A stretch of DNA of 64,000 bases from contig LR746272.1 of assembly GCA_902729315.2 (NCBI GenBank), forward strand, positions 434,001 to 498,000, written 5' to 3'. Under the pieces are notes generated by a model. That model searched no databases. It worked only from the letters and a program-made list of their open reading frames with translations, and was not told the DNA's origin. Shown piece after piece: positions 12,821 to 24,765 of the stretch (its first letter is position 1; every line of letters begins with the position of its first letter). Origin of the DNA: Spirodela intermedia (lineage: Eukaryota; Streptophyta; Magnoliopsida; Alismatales; Araceae). The position numbers and the translations under genes are program-made.

Positions 12821-15182
12821 TCAGCGATAGCTGCATAAACCTCCTCGCATTCCGTTCTCCGCGTGCTGGTATTTGCAGGAATCTCCGTACCGGCATCTCC
12901 CCTGCAGATGAAATCGGCACATAGGTCTCTGGGGCAAGGGATCCCTTCTCGAAGGGGAATTCGAGCTCCTCGGCGCCCCCCTCGGCGGGCCGACTAGTAT
13001 GGAAGAAGAAGAAGAAGAAGAAGAGGACGATAGTGAATCCAGGATTGTCCTTCCACCTTGGTGATCAGCACGAAAGTGATGCCTGTGCTCTGGTTGTGTT
13101 CCGAGGGGCTTCAGAGATCTCTGCATCGCATCATGTTCTTCCGAGGGACGGACCAGGCGACCGCCTCCATGGCTTCTGAGTTCTGGGCGGTGAAGAAGAT
13201 GATGATTATGATTGAACCTTCTCTGGTTTTCAAGAACTTCTGTGCCAGCTTGATTCAACGGAGCTCTCTCTCTCTTCTCTTGTAAGATGCAACTGCTGCT
13301 GCTCCAGCGTTCTTTAGCACTGCGGCGGCGACGGAGAAACGTTCAATGGCTTCCGAAGATCTTTGCGAGTTCAGAGAATAATAATCGGAGCATGAAAATG
13401 TGCCGGAAGGGAAAGAGAGAACCGTATCCGTGCGGCCACCCTCATTTCCTTCTCGCGGATCCTCGAATCCCTGGAGCACCTTGCGGCATCCCCTCTACCG
13501 TGCTTCTCCCGCAGAACCTTCCGTCTCTCCTCTTCGTCGCCCCATACCTGCACCCACGAAAACCAGTCGGCAAATGCACTGAACCACGGAAGCCAACGAG
13601 AGAGAGAGAGAAAGAGAGAGATGGAATCATGAACCTGTCTCGTCGTCTTCAGCCGGTAAAGGTTCCTGCCCTTGATGAGGAGAGGATGGAGAGCGGGCAG
13701 TGGCTTCACTCCCCTGCTCCACAGCACCTCAATCTACCCATCCAAAAGGAAGGTCAGATCATGTCATGGGCGTATCAATTTGCCCTTGATGAGAGAGAGA
13801 GAGAGAGAGAGAACCGTGAAGGTGTGTTGCTGCTTCGCTGCGCCATAGCTTTCCTTCACGATACGACCGGCGACAGTCCTCGGTACAGCCCTAAATTTGG
13901 CAATGCATTCGAATCAGAAGGGAGAGAAAAACCCAGCCATTCAAATGGTCAACTTCACTATTCTACTCCCATCCAACTGCTGACGAGAGAGAGAGAGAGA
14001 GAGTCGTACCCTTGTTGCTCAAACATGACGACATCTCCGGTGCACGCATCGCCTGCATGTGGCAAGGGAACAAACGAGCTAAGACAAGCAGCTGATTTTT
14101 AATGGGAGTGAGGACGCAATTCAGACCTCTGCAATTCAAGACGAAGCTGGATACGGGATACTTGTTCAGGCCACCTCCTTCTGAGACCCTGCAGAGGTTC
14201 ATCGCCCAAGAACACTCTTAGACCAGAGGAACGCGCAGACCCAGATCTTGGGTTCATTCAAATCAACAGCACAAGCAGGAACTATATTATATTATCAGGC
14301 ACTGAAATCGAACTAGCAGCGCACGGGATAAAGTAAAACGTAACAGAGGAGCCGCGTTCGGAGAGGAAATCAACAAGAACTCACTCTAGATGCTCCTTGA
14401 TGCGTGCCTGAAGAACGCTTTTATTCCCCGACAATCTGAGGGCATACTTCCTCAAATACAGCTTGCATTCGTCGATCTTCAGTTCGTCCACCCTGCCACC
14501 TGCCACGATCATGAAGATTTATTCGTTATTCCGCGATAAAATGATCAGGTCTGTGCAGAAAATTTTCGATGGCTTCGTCAGTTCTGCGGTCATCCGACCT
14601 GATCGTGCCACTCGCCCTTAGCAGATTCTGCGAAATCAACCAGATTATCTCTCTCATAAAACGCGAGGTAAAACTGGCCAGATTCTGCCACCCTTAGCAG
14701 ATCCTAAATTTTTCCGATGCGCCAAAGCATATCAAGATCGACGCAAAGAGGACAGTGGCTTGCGAACCCCGGCCTCGTCAAGGTTCGAATCATTCTAATT
14801 GGGAAGAGGGAAACAACCTTTGATCATCTTTTCCACTCGGTCGAAGCATTCCGTCTCCTTCTCGTTCAGCTGCGGGTTCTCTTCGGGCGTCATCTGTTCA
14901 CTCCCGGAGTCGGCATTCCCGCGATATCTGGCCGCGATCGATCGCATAAAACCGAATAAAAGAACAGCGGTGCAAGAAAAAAACAATCCAAGAACGAGGA
15001 TCGAGCGCCGCCGCTCACCGGAGACCACCGGACGGATCGAGGGACATTCCGGAGAGCTTGGAGCCGATCTCCTCAGAGACCTCGAAGCACGAGTCCTCCT
15101 CGGAGTCCTCCCTCTCGCAGTCCAGCCCATCGGCATCCCACCATCCCTCGTTCTCACTGAGGACCTCTACTCCGACTCCCAT
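12821..15182 (-). CDS. SAP-domain and CCCH zinc-finger protein (C3H62-like)
   Basis: Nine exons, in coding order: 15019-15182, 14818-14927, 14385-14499, 14127-14188, 14010-14052, 13815-13890, 13635-13733, 13423-13547, 12821-13319; 430 residues. The N-terminus is acidic. Residues about 93-129 form a SAP domain (DELKIDECKLYLRKYALRL), a fold that binds DNA or chromatin. A plant-specific block follows: KYPVSSFVLNCRG, GDACTGDVVMFEQ, RTVAGRIVKESYGAAKQQ and LHPLLIKGRNLYRLKTTRQ. Near the C-terminus Cys399, Cys407, Cys413 and His417 make a C-x7-C-x5-C-x3-H zinc finger. The family resembles plant zinc finger CCCH domain-containing protein 62; its role is not well known, but nucleic-acid binding in the nucleus is likely. 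About 20 residues usual between the MFEQ and RTVAGR blocks are absent. The last donor (CG|GTTCTC) is weak and inferred from phase. Confidence 0.85.
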
Positions 15183-16218
15183 CGAGCCCGCGCAAAGGAT
15201 TCCCGCCGGCGATTAACGGAGCTCTCGTGCCTCTGCCGTCCTTCCACCGGGAGGAATTGCCCGTTGGCGGTGGCGCTTCGAGATTTGAAAAGAGGCGCAT
15301 AGAAGAGGACAGAGAACCAGACGATCTCGGGGGGGGCACGTGTGGAAGGTCCACCCATTGACGGCCAGAGATCCCCCTTCGGTTGGTCTTTTTTTCCCCT
15401 TCGGGTGAGCCAAGAATCCGAGTGGGCCGTGATGAGCGGGCCCGTCATTAACTGGTCCACTATTTCTCCCCCTCATCGCGGCCCACATCCGTTCCCTCTC
15501 CCCACCTCCTCTGACTCCCCTTTAACTACAAGGTGACGTGTTCCAATGAATTTGTGACACGTATCCATCGCCATCTCTCTCTCTCTCTCTCCAAGTGTCA
15601 ATGTATGAGATAGCCAGCGATATTTCTTGGTGGGTTGCGATGGGGAGGTGATACGCTGGGTGAGATAAAGTCAATGGCATTAGGAGGAATGTCAAAACGA
15701 AAGTTGCTCTATTTTTTCTATTATTTGAATCCAAAAAATAATAATCTAGATGGATATTGAATCTAAAAATAATAAAATATCGAGCTTAAAACCATAATTC
15801 ACCGGATTATCTGATTATTTGCTAAATAGGGATCAAAATGACGTATTTTTATTTTAAAATGGTTGCTCTAATGCCCACACACTACTACATTTGATGTGAT
15901 GAGAGCTATGAAAAAATAGATTTAAATAATTACCAAACAGGAAATGAGGCATTATTCACGTGATATTTTTAGAGTGATATTATATCGGGCCTTCTATTGG
16001 GCCAAAAAAATAACATTTTATTTTTTTATTTCTAAGCGATTTCCTACGTCAATGAAGCAGCTACGTGAGTCGAACGCGCGCCTCTTCTCCTCTGCAGCTT
16101 CATCACGACTACATGGGCAAGATACATTGATGACGTAGCCGACCCGGCTTTAAGAAGCATCCACGTCCACGACCCTTCTCCTCCTCCCCTTCCACGTTTC
16201 ACTGTGCATTCCGCCACC

Positions 16219-16263
16219 CTCTCTCTCTCTCTCTAGGCTCAGAGAGAGAGAGAGAGAGAGAGG
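16219..16263. repeat. Inverted (CT)n/(GA)n microsatellite pair
   Basis: A run of about eight CT units is followed, after roughly six bases, by about ten AG/GA units. The two arms are complementary, so the strand can fold into a near-perfect hairpin. Confidence 0.85.
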
Positions 16264-17444
16264 GGTAGGCGCACGATAGGTGTGGGGGGCGGGGAACACG
16301 TGCTAAATGAAACGACGGCTGTTAGATGTGCTCACGCGGGCGGCCCTCTCCTGAGGTTAGAGACCACGAAAGATCTCCCAAAGCATCGAATAGATCTCAT
16401 GTCATCGTCCTCTCTCTCTCTCTCTCTTCAGTTAAGATCAGAGGTAACCGCACCGCGGAGGAAGGGAGCTGCAGGGGGCGGGAGGGCATGTCGTTGTCAG
16501 AGTCGAGGTGAGGTGTCGATATCGTGGTGGTCCCGTCACCGGCGGGACAGTCTAAGCCCCCACCGCAGCCCCACCTCTGCCGGCACTCGCGGCCATCCTC
16601 TCCTTTTGTGCGGCTGCAGTCCCTCGGTCATCGCCTTCCCTGGAGCCATCGTAAGCGGTGAGCGGATGCCAGCGATACCGTAACCCCCCGGCAGCCCCAG
16701 CTTATCGGGAGCCGGTTTTTCCGGACCACGCACCGTGCGCGGAGGCCCGCGGGAGTGGCGGTGACCGCAACCTCCTCCCCCCTAGCGTCATCATTTTTTG
16801 CTAGAAAATAATTTAAATACATTAAACAAAGGTCTTAATGTCGACGGGGGCATTGACTGATGGCAGGCCCAGGTGTGGCTTAAGCGATATGGGCCCAAAG
16901 AGTTATAAGAGTTATGTGGCGGGCTGGGGATGGGAGGTGGTCGGAACGAGTGGTCGATACATGTCAGTTCTACCTTAGTGGCGGCCTTATCCTGTGCATC
17001 CGCGCTGACGTGTGTATTTCCTATTGGTACTTACGTGTCACTTCGAATACGGATGCCCCAGGCAAGCTGCATTGCGCCGCCGCAGCGTACGCCGTTCGAA
17101 CCAGTAAGAACGAAGCAGAGGGATTGGAAGGAGCCTCTCTCTCTCTCTCTCTCCCTCCGCTTCTTCCCGGATGGATCTTCCTCGGAAGTGATTCCTCGCC
17201 GCCATACACAGTACGCCTCTCTCTCTCTCTCTCAAATTTTGAGTCCGTGTTCTCTTCCTATTCATTATTTCCCCATGTATAATAATTAAGTATACACCAT
17301 CTGGAATATCTCTCTCTCTCTGTCTCTCTCTCTATCGCTGTTTCTATCTCGCTCTCTCTTTCTCTCTAGAGATTGGGCTGCGGCGATATCTCTCATCATC
17401 TCCGGCTTCTTCTCGCCAGGAGTCGCGTCGCAGCAGGTGGGGAG

Positions 17445-17446
<2 letters not shown>

Positions 17447-17497
<51 letters not shown>
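17447..17497 (+). repeat. 51-base G homopolymer upstream of KASII
   Basis: Positions 17447-17497 are all G, ending 176 bases before the KASII start codon. A homopolymer this long is rare in plant DNA and easily misread, so length may be a sequencing or assembly estimate. On the coding strand it could form G-quadruplexes in the promoter or leader. Confidence 0.9.
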
Positions 17498-17500
<3 letters not shown>

Positions 17501-17623
17501 GAAAACCCGCATTTTCTGGGATTAAAATCTTTGGAGTCCTCGGGACGTCCTAGTGGGTTCTCTTTCCCAGCTCTCATCCTCGGCATCGGGGAACCCGTCC
17601 GACAGCTCTCTTCCTCCCCTTCA

Positions 17624-17628
<5 letters not shown>

Positions 17629-17662
<34 letters not shown>
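17629..17662 (+). repeat. (CT)n tract in KASII leader
   Basis: About 17 CT units lie 12 bases before the KASII start codon, so the tract is probably in the 5' untranslated leader. CT-rich leaders are common in plants. Confidence 0.85.
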
Positions 17663-17667
<5 letters not shown>

Positions 17668-17673
17668 CTTGCA

Positions 17674-20600
17674 ATGGCCGGCACATCCGTGGCCTCGCCG
17701 CTCTGCACGTGGCTGGTGGCGGCGTGCATGTCGGTCGCCTGCGACAAGGAGCGCTCTCTGGGGCCGGCCAGCGGTGGCTTCCCGGCGACCACGAAGCGGC
17801 TTAGCAGATGGGCGAGGAGGAGGAGGGTGGCGCTCTCTAGCGGCATGGGTGGCGGCTGCCGCAGCGGCGGCCGGGAGTCCTCCGCCAGCCTGATCTCCGC
17901 ATTCTGTGGATCGGGCGGGATCCAAGGTCTCATGAGTTCTTGCCTCGCCTTCGAGCCCTGCGAGGAATACTGCAGCTCGTGGTGGGGACGGTCGGCGTTA
18001 TTTGGCGACGGTAGCTTCTCCCTCTTCGGCTCCCCGGGCCAGGAGCGGCCCGGCCCTCGCCGGAAGCGGCATCTCACTGCTGCTGTCCCCCCTTCGTCCA
18101 TCTCAGGTATTTTGCTACTCCCTGGATTTTCTTGCGATTGCGTCTCTCACATGACGAACGGCTCTCTCTCCCGTCGATCTTCAATCGACTTCCACATCTC
18201 CTGTCGCTGTAATTTTTGATGTAAGATTCCTCCACTACATCCCCTAATCACCGGTGAACAGTGCAGCGATCCCAACTCTGATTCCTCACGCCAAATTGAG
18301 GAATCTGCGAGTTGTTCTACTTCTTCGTAAGTCCACCCAGTCGTTTCGTTGTCGTCTACCCTTGGGTTTAGGTTTCAGATCCCGTCGACATCATTCCTGC
18401 ATGTGTTCTCAGTCTTCTCCCCCGAAGGCAGCCCTGGGGCTCTGAAGCGAGCTAGCCTCTTTTTGGGTGGTCAGAAAGCGTCACAGCAAGTAGAGGAAAT
18501 CTGATGCTTGGCCGACTCTTGTTCATAGCAGAAGGAAAGACACTCCTCCTGGGAACTTTCCGGGGCTTGGGGAGGATAGAGATTCCCACCAGCCCCTGGC
18601 TATCGTGGACGAACTGTGTGTGAGGTGCCTTGCTCCTCGTCCGTGGTCTGACCACAACAGCTCAATAGGTGGAGTTTCTCCAAGAAGCCCGCCAGCCTGA
18701 TATCAAAGTAAAATATGGGGAAATTCATTGAAGTTGCTCTTCATATCCAGAGCTTGATTTTCCCATACCAGGCCAGGAATTTGGAACCTATGAACGTAGA
18801 ATTGGCGCAGCAATCATTGTGTGAAGATTTTTGGCCCCAAGCTTGTGGTTGGACTCGTAAGGCTGCCTCTGCATGCCATTCAGCATCCTTCTTAGATTAT
18901 GACTGCTTTGCAACCCTGGAGCCATGTGCTGATTCGGCTGTTTTAATCGCAGGAGAAGTCATGGCGGTGGCTGTGCAACCTACAAAAGAAGCTTCAGAAA
19001 GGAGAAGAACTCCTCATAAGCAAAGAAGAGTTGTGGTCACTGGAATGGGTGTCGTCACTCCACTAGGTCATGACCCTGATTCTTTCTACGATAATCTTCT
19101 TGAAGGAGTCAGTGGCATAAGTGAAATAGAAAGATTCGACTGTGCCAACTTCCCAACGGTATATATTTTGGTCTTTTTTTTTTTTTTTTTTCCTTTTTGA
19201 TGTGTTGCGAATAGCATCACCCAATATCAGAATTAAATACTCCGTCATTACTGTTTTATTGTTGCATTTTCTAGTACGATTATTGGTATGCATATTTGGC
19301 ACAGAGGATAGCAGGGGAGATCAAAGCTTTCTCAACCGATGGGTGGGTTGCTCCGAAGCTGTCCAAGAGGATGGACAAATTTATGTTGTACTTGCTTGTC
19401 GCTGGCAAGAAAGCATTGAATGATGGTGGGATGACAGAAGCAGTTCTGAATGAACTAGACAAAGCTAAATGTGGAGTGCTCATCGGCTCTGCAATGGGAG
19501 GAATGAAAGTAGGTTCTCAGTTGTCACATCTCTTCATTCCTAAATGAAATATCTCAATGACAAAATACAGTTGATAGCATGCGAATTCTGATGTTGATAA
19601 TTGTGAAATAACGGGGTGTTGTGCCAACGAGATGTGCTTGCTCTCTATGAAATTATCTAATACTTTTTCTCTGTCCATTTCAATTCCATCATCATTAATA
19701 ACTGTCCCTCTTTGAGTAAAGTCATATGGTCTCAAGCACCCGCGCTGCCTGTTGATATCTCATGCAGGTTTTCAATGATGCAATTGAAGCGTTGAGGGTC
19801 TCATATAAGAAGATGAACCCATTCTGTGTACCTTTTGCGACCACAAATATGGGTTCCGCAATGCTTGCAATGGATCTGGTGAGCTAAACGGCATGGTATT
19901 CTGATACCAATATATATTTTGGAGCATATTTATTGAGGCCTCCTCAAATGGTCAGCTGTGTGAGAATTTTATTTCAGGGCTGGATGGGTCCAAATTATTC
20001 AATCTCTACCGCTTGTGCCACCAGCAACTTCTGCATTTTGAATGCTGCAAATCACATCATAAGAGGCGAAGCGGTGAGTTTCCGGTTTCCAGTTTGCCTA
20101 TGCAATCAACTGCTTGGCGTTTTTGCGTATTAACAGTTTGCTCACACATGCAGGATGTAATGCTCTGTGGTGGATCAGATGCTGCGATCATTCCTATTGG
20201 TAGTCCACTTGTTTTGCTCCGCTCACTAGAAGCTACCCATCTTTGTATCCACACTCTGAGTTTACATGACTGCTATCTGATAATGGCTTCTTCCAATGTC
20301 TCTCATGGATCGCAGGTTTGGGTGGTTTTGTGGCCTGTAGAGCACTTTCACAACGGAATGAATATCCTACCAAAGCCTCGCGCCCATGGGATGCTGTATG
20401 CATTAATCACTTACCCTCCACTATTCTTCTTTAATCTGGATGATAACTTTCTGACCTAGTAAATCATATCCTAAAACTATTTGCATTTGTTGGTATTAAT
20501 AGAGGAAAATTTCATCCATCTCGGCTTATGATGCATCGATCGCACATTCAGTCTCAATAGACAATCAAAGGAGTCTTTCAACTTAATATGGATCATTGAC

Positions 20601-23600
20601 TTGTTCTGTAATGATGACTATCCTGGATAAGACCTGCCTATTTCCTTTTAGATTTGGTCCCCAGAGGCGAAACGGCTTTCCTAGAAATGCTGGCCTTGTT
20701 TCTGTGTTATGTAAAGATGGAAGACTCTAAAACAGGGCGGATGCCATTATTTGTGTTTTTTTTTTACATTTTTTTAGCTTGATGGAGCCTTTTCAATTGG
20801 CAGGGAAGGGATGGATTTGTCATGGGGGAAGGTGCTGGTGTCCTTTTGTTGGAAGATATGCAACATGCAAAGGTTCGCCCACTTTGGTGCTTCCTTGAAT
20901 ATTAAACTTCTGGATTAATTGTGGTGATTTTTGTGGACCTCTATCGGCTTCATCTAAGATTGACGGAAATTTCTATCCTTGAGGTCTAAATTAACTTATT
21001 TCTTCTCGTTTTTTGCGTGTGTTTGAATGCTCCTCTTCATTCTACTGGATTTTGCAGCAAAGAGGTGCAACCATCTATGCAGAGTTTCTTGGAGGGAGCT
21101 TTTCATGTGATGCTTACCACATGACCGAGCCCCATCCCGATGGTACAGGATCAAATCTCCCGCCACATCTTTGCACATCTGCTCCTGAATTTGTGTATAA
21201 TTCTCGACTGACTTTTGGAAAATTAGGCGCTGGCATTGCCCTTTGCGTAGAAAAGGCCCTATCTCAATCAGGAGTTGCTAGAGAAGACGTTAATTATGTT
21301 AATGCTCATGCCACCTCAACACCATCTGGTGATCTGAAAGAGTATCAAGCTCTTGTTCGCTGTTTTGGGAACAACCCCGAGGTACTATTGCAGCATATAA
21401 AATGTTCTTCTTTTATGAATGCCACACCTGATTTCATTGTTCTGCAGCTGAGAGTGAACTCAACCAAATCAATGATTGGTCACCTGTTGGGAGCGGCTGG
21501 GGCTGTGGAAGCTGTTGCTGCAATACAGGTTAGAGAGCACTCAGAATTATGCAAAAAGAAGGATCTGTGTTATATTTTCCTTGGTATGTTTTTTTCAAGG
21601 TCGACTTTTCACAAACATAAAATGATACTCATAATGCTGGGGCAATTTCCCGGGGTTCCATATTGCTAAAAAATAGAGAACTACTTTGTTTATCAATTCT
21701 TCGATACACATCTCTAACTATCTAAAATTTGAGTTAGTCCCAGGGTGATGTTAGAAAATTTGAACTAACCAAAAAGTGTTTTGTATTCCCACACGATTTT
21801 GTGGTTTATTTTCCCACAGTATTTCTTGTGCTGTACCAATCGGTCATATGTGAGAGGTGCCGTTTTTATCAAATCGGATATACTCGATAGAAAGGAGTTA
21901 TCCCTATTTTTTAACCCATTTTCAGCTGACCTTGAATCTGGATAACCAATGTCAGGCCATATGGCCATTAGATTGTGTTACGTGATGAAGAGAAAACCAG
22001 AGCATGTGCTTCCGTCTGGATTTATAAACTTGAAAAATCAAATGGAGAATGATATGCCAAAAAACTTCGATGAGTAATCCCCACCTTTGGAAAAGCTTGC
22101 TGTGAGCTCTCTTGCCTCTATTTGTAATAAGTTGAAGCATCGTATTCTATAAAGTATGTTTTGAAATGCTATGCTGATGGGGCATACCACACAGTGAGCC
22201 TATTAGGTGATTAGGTGGGTACATACCGGTTGCCTTCCTGATGAGGCTCACTTGTTGGAGAAGTGAAGTCCTGTGTATGTCCGCTGAGTGTTAGTTTTTA
22301 GGAGAAAATTCTAGTAGAGAAATGCTATGCTGGATAATCTATGAAATAAGATGCAGCCGTGGCCAGGTCTTGTGGAATATTGTGGCAACCATCACTGGCA
22401 TGATGGCTGAATGAGAGCTGAGCAATTTGTATCAGATTGAGATGGCCCCAAATGAAAATGATGTCGGTCAGGTTAAACAAACTAAGCATACCAGCTCATG
22501 TCTTTTCCATCTTGAGTCTTCACATCTGAAGCCCTTTGATAGAAACATGCAGATTCAGACACAACGGATGCAACAGTAGCGTTGTGTGGTCTTTTTGTTG
22601 CGGTCGACACTAGCTGCCTTCCGTATGTTAGAGCTACATTGTATCCGTAGGCCTGAAAAGTCAGGGAAGACGAGTTGTCCGCTTCCAGATTTTGCTTTGG
22701 GGAAGATATTACATGAATCTGATTTTCATTTAATCAGCTTAATGGTTCCAATTTTGAAATTGGGAATTTCAGTGCTGAACTTTTTTGCGTTTAGTGGTTG
22801 TCGCTGAAATTCTGGTTTCCTTTGTCGTATCAGAAGAAAAGCTTGTAGTCAATTTTTTTCTCCACAGAGGTGGAAAAACGCCATTGCTTCTGCTTCCCAC
22901 ATTCTTATGCATCAAAGCAGCACTTTTATTGACCATTGACATTGTGGGTACTAGACATCTATGGCCTCGAGCAGAACCGAATTAGAGAGAAGATAATGTT
23001 CCATGGTCGGAATGAACACATGGGTGGTAAAGCTTTTTTGTTTCTGAGGTTTTCTGGTGTACTCATAGATGGTATAAGGTTGATCCCTCTCTAGAACTTC
23101 AAGAAGTACATTGCAGTTGTCAAACTCTTCCCCAAGGGAGTGTTGTGAAGTTTTTTTCTTGGTGGGGGTGGTGGGGGGCTGAAAAAGCGTGTGAGATGGT
23201 CACACGTGTGAATTCAGACTGTAAGATGCCATAAAAACTAAAGCAGCAGTTGATGCTCAAAGGTCTATGAGTTCATTGGATGGACTACCATTTTTTTATT
23301 TTTTATTTTTTCAAAATAACAGACTATTCAGCAGATGATTGTAAAACCGTAAGCTGTATATGCCATAAAAACATAGGAACAGTTGATCTGCAAAGGTCTA
23401 TGAGTTCATTGATGGACTACCAGTTTTTCTTCTCTTTTTTTTTTTGAATTTTTTTTATAAGAGAAACTATTCAGCAGATGATTGTAAAACGGTGAGCCGA
23501 TTAGGTGGGTACATACCTGTTGGCTTTCCTGATGGGGAGATGTTTCTTTCGTGCAGGCAATCAGAACAGGGCTGGTGCATCCGAATATCAACCTGGAAAA

Positions 23601-23928
23601 CCCTGAAGAAGGCGTGGTACGTTGCTTCTTCTTCTTCCCCTTCATCCCTTCTCTCCCAAAGCTGGTTTTGACTCAAAAATTATAAATTAGTACGAGTTCT
23701 TGAGCTGGTTGGCCCAAATGAAAAGGCTGTGATGGGTTCGGAGGGAGCGGTAGGTGCTCTCTCTCCGAGCCCAGCCCTCTGACTGATGATGCCTGGTGGA
23801 TGGAAAAGCAGGACATGAGCCTTCTGGTGGGGTCGAAGAAGGAGCGGCTGGACGTGAAGGTGGCTCTGTCGAACTCCTTCGGCTTCGGCGGGCACAACTC
23901 GTCTATCCTGTTCGCGCCGTACAAGTGA
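17674..23928 (+). CDS. KASII: 3-oxoacyl-ACP synthase II, chloroplastic
   Basis: Thirteen exons: 17674-18106, 18953-19158, 19305-19508, 19768-19878, 19978-20073, 20154-20199, 20316-20395, 20804-20872, 21058-21142, 21227-21381, 21448-21528, 23557-23616, 23812-23928; 580 residues. The enzyme extends palmitoyl-ACP (C16) to stearoyl-ACP (C18) with malonyl-ACP in plastid fatty acid synthesis. The N-terminus, about 145 residues rich in Ser, Arg and Gly with the family block [15 protein letters not shown], is a transit peptide. The core begins [19 protein letters not shown]. Catalytic residues are Cys331 in TACATS, His471 in NAHATST, Lys502 in STKSMIGH and His507. The C-terminus [16 protein letters not shown] is intact. 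Wording matches KASII (FAB1) rather than KASI. Intron 11 is about 2 kb. Exon 2 is open upstream in frame from an ATG at 18715, so an alternative first exon is possible. Confidence 0.96.
21529..23556 (+). other. Long intron 11 of KASII
   Basis: This 2-kb intron is far longer than its neighbours. A stretch at about 23255-23365 is repeated at about 23390-23495 (shared words: AAAGGTCTATGAGTTCATT and TATTCAGCAGATGATTGTAAAAC). A second pair, built on GATTAGGTGGGTACATACC, occurs at about 22209 and 23500. No coding frame or transposon was found inside. Confidence 0.7.
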
Positions 23929-24518
23929 GTTCCTCTCCCCTGGACCCTGGATGGATGGCAGACGTTGACCGAGAGGGAGAAGGAAGGGAGAGAGTAAAAG
24001 AGGCGGCAGGAAGAGGGGGGGGGCGCAGAGGGCGTCCACAGTTGTCTATTTTGCTGCTGGATGGGGGAGGAGAATCAGTCGTCAATCCGAAGCCACGAAA
24101 GTTTTGTTTGGTGTGGTCGAGGTGCCAGGACGAGCATAGCGACGGGCTCCCCTGAACTTCTCCCTATGTCTTGTAGATTTCCTTATAGCCGCCGCTAATG
24201 GGAAAACCATCTATTATAACCCTTTCTCTCTCTCTCTCTCTCTCTCTTCCCGAGCTCGAGCAGTAAAGATTCATGGGATAGAGGAGCAGATGGGATATCG
24301 GAAGCGTGGTTGACCTACCCACCGTCTCACGGTTCTCTCTTGCTCTTGAATTCTTCGGTCTTTTTAAAGTTTTCTTCTTTTTTTTCCCTTGGGATCGTAA
24401 TCATACGCGGTAATGGTACCTGCACGTGGCGGTAATCATACGCAGGCGAAGCAGCATTGATGGCGAGACTCGATTCGGCATTCTTCCCACTCCTGTTCTT
24501 GGGTGCTGCGCAGGATCG

Positions 24519-24575
<57 letters not shown>

Positions 24576-24765
24576 AATAGGTATATATACTGGATGAGTG
24601 AGAATGAGATCTGCCCTCAAGCATCGAATTAACATAGCAGAAAGAATGGAATACTGTCGAGACCCAGGCATGCAAAACTGTGCGGCGGAGACGTCGCAGA
24701 ACAAACAAACCAGGGAGGAGAGAGAGAGAGTGGGGAACCGCTCATTCGTCTCCGGGGGAACTCTA
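23929..24765. other. Convergent 3' region, KASII / RRP12
   Basis: Both genes end here. The gap holds a CT tract at about 24223-24247 and a long (GA)n tract at 24523-24573. No gene is supported. Confidence 0.6.
24523..24573 (+). repeat. (GA)25 microsatellite
   Basis: An uninterrupted GA dinucleotide run of about 51 bases, lying between the convergent ends of KASII and RRP12. Confidence 0.95.

Larger units (their letters stand above)
15183..17673. other. Divergent intergenic region, CCCH gene / KASII
   Basis: The flanking genes point away from each other, so both promoters should lie here. It holds (CT)n near 15574-15592, an AT-rich part at 15710-16040, a CT/GA hairpin at 16219-16263, more CT tracts at 16410-16428, 17134-17151 and 17217-17233, a 51-base G run and a CT tract just before KASII. 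Reading frames in it are low-complexity or shadows; no gene is supported. Confidence 0.6.

Noticed and set aside
15183-17300. Possible transposon in the divergent intergenic region
   Set aside because: No terminal inverted repeats, target-site duplications or transposase-like frames were seen.
17344-17925. 193-residue minus-strand frame with a proline run
   Set aside because: It is antisense to the G run and to KASII exon 1.
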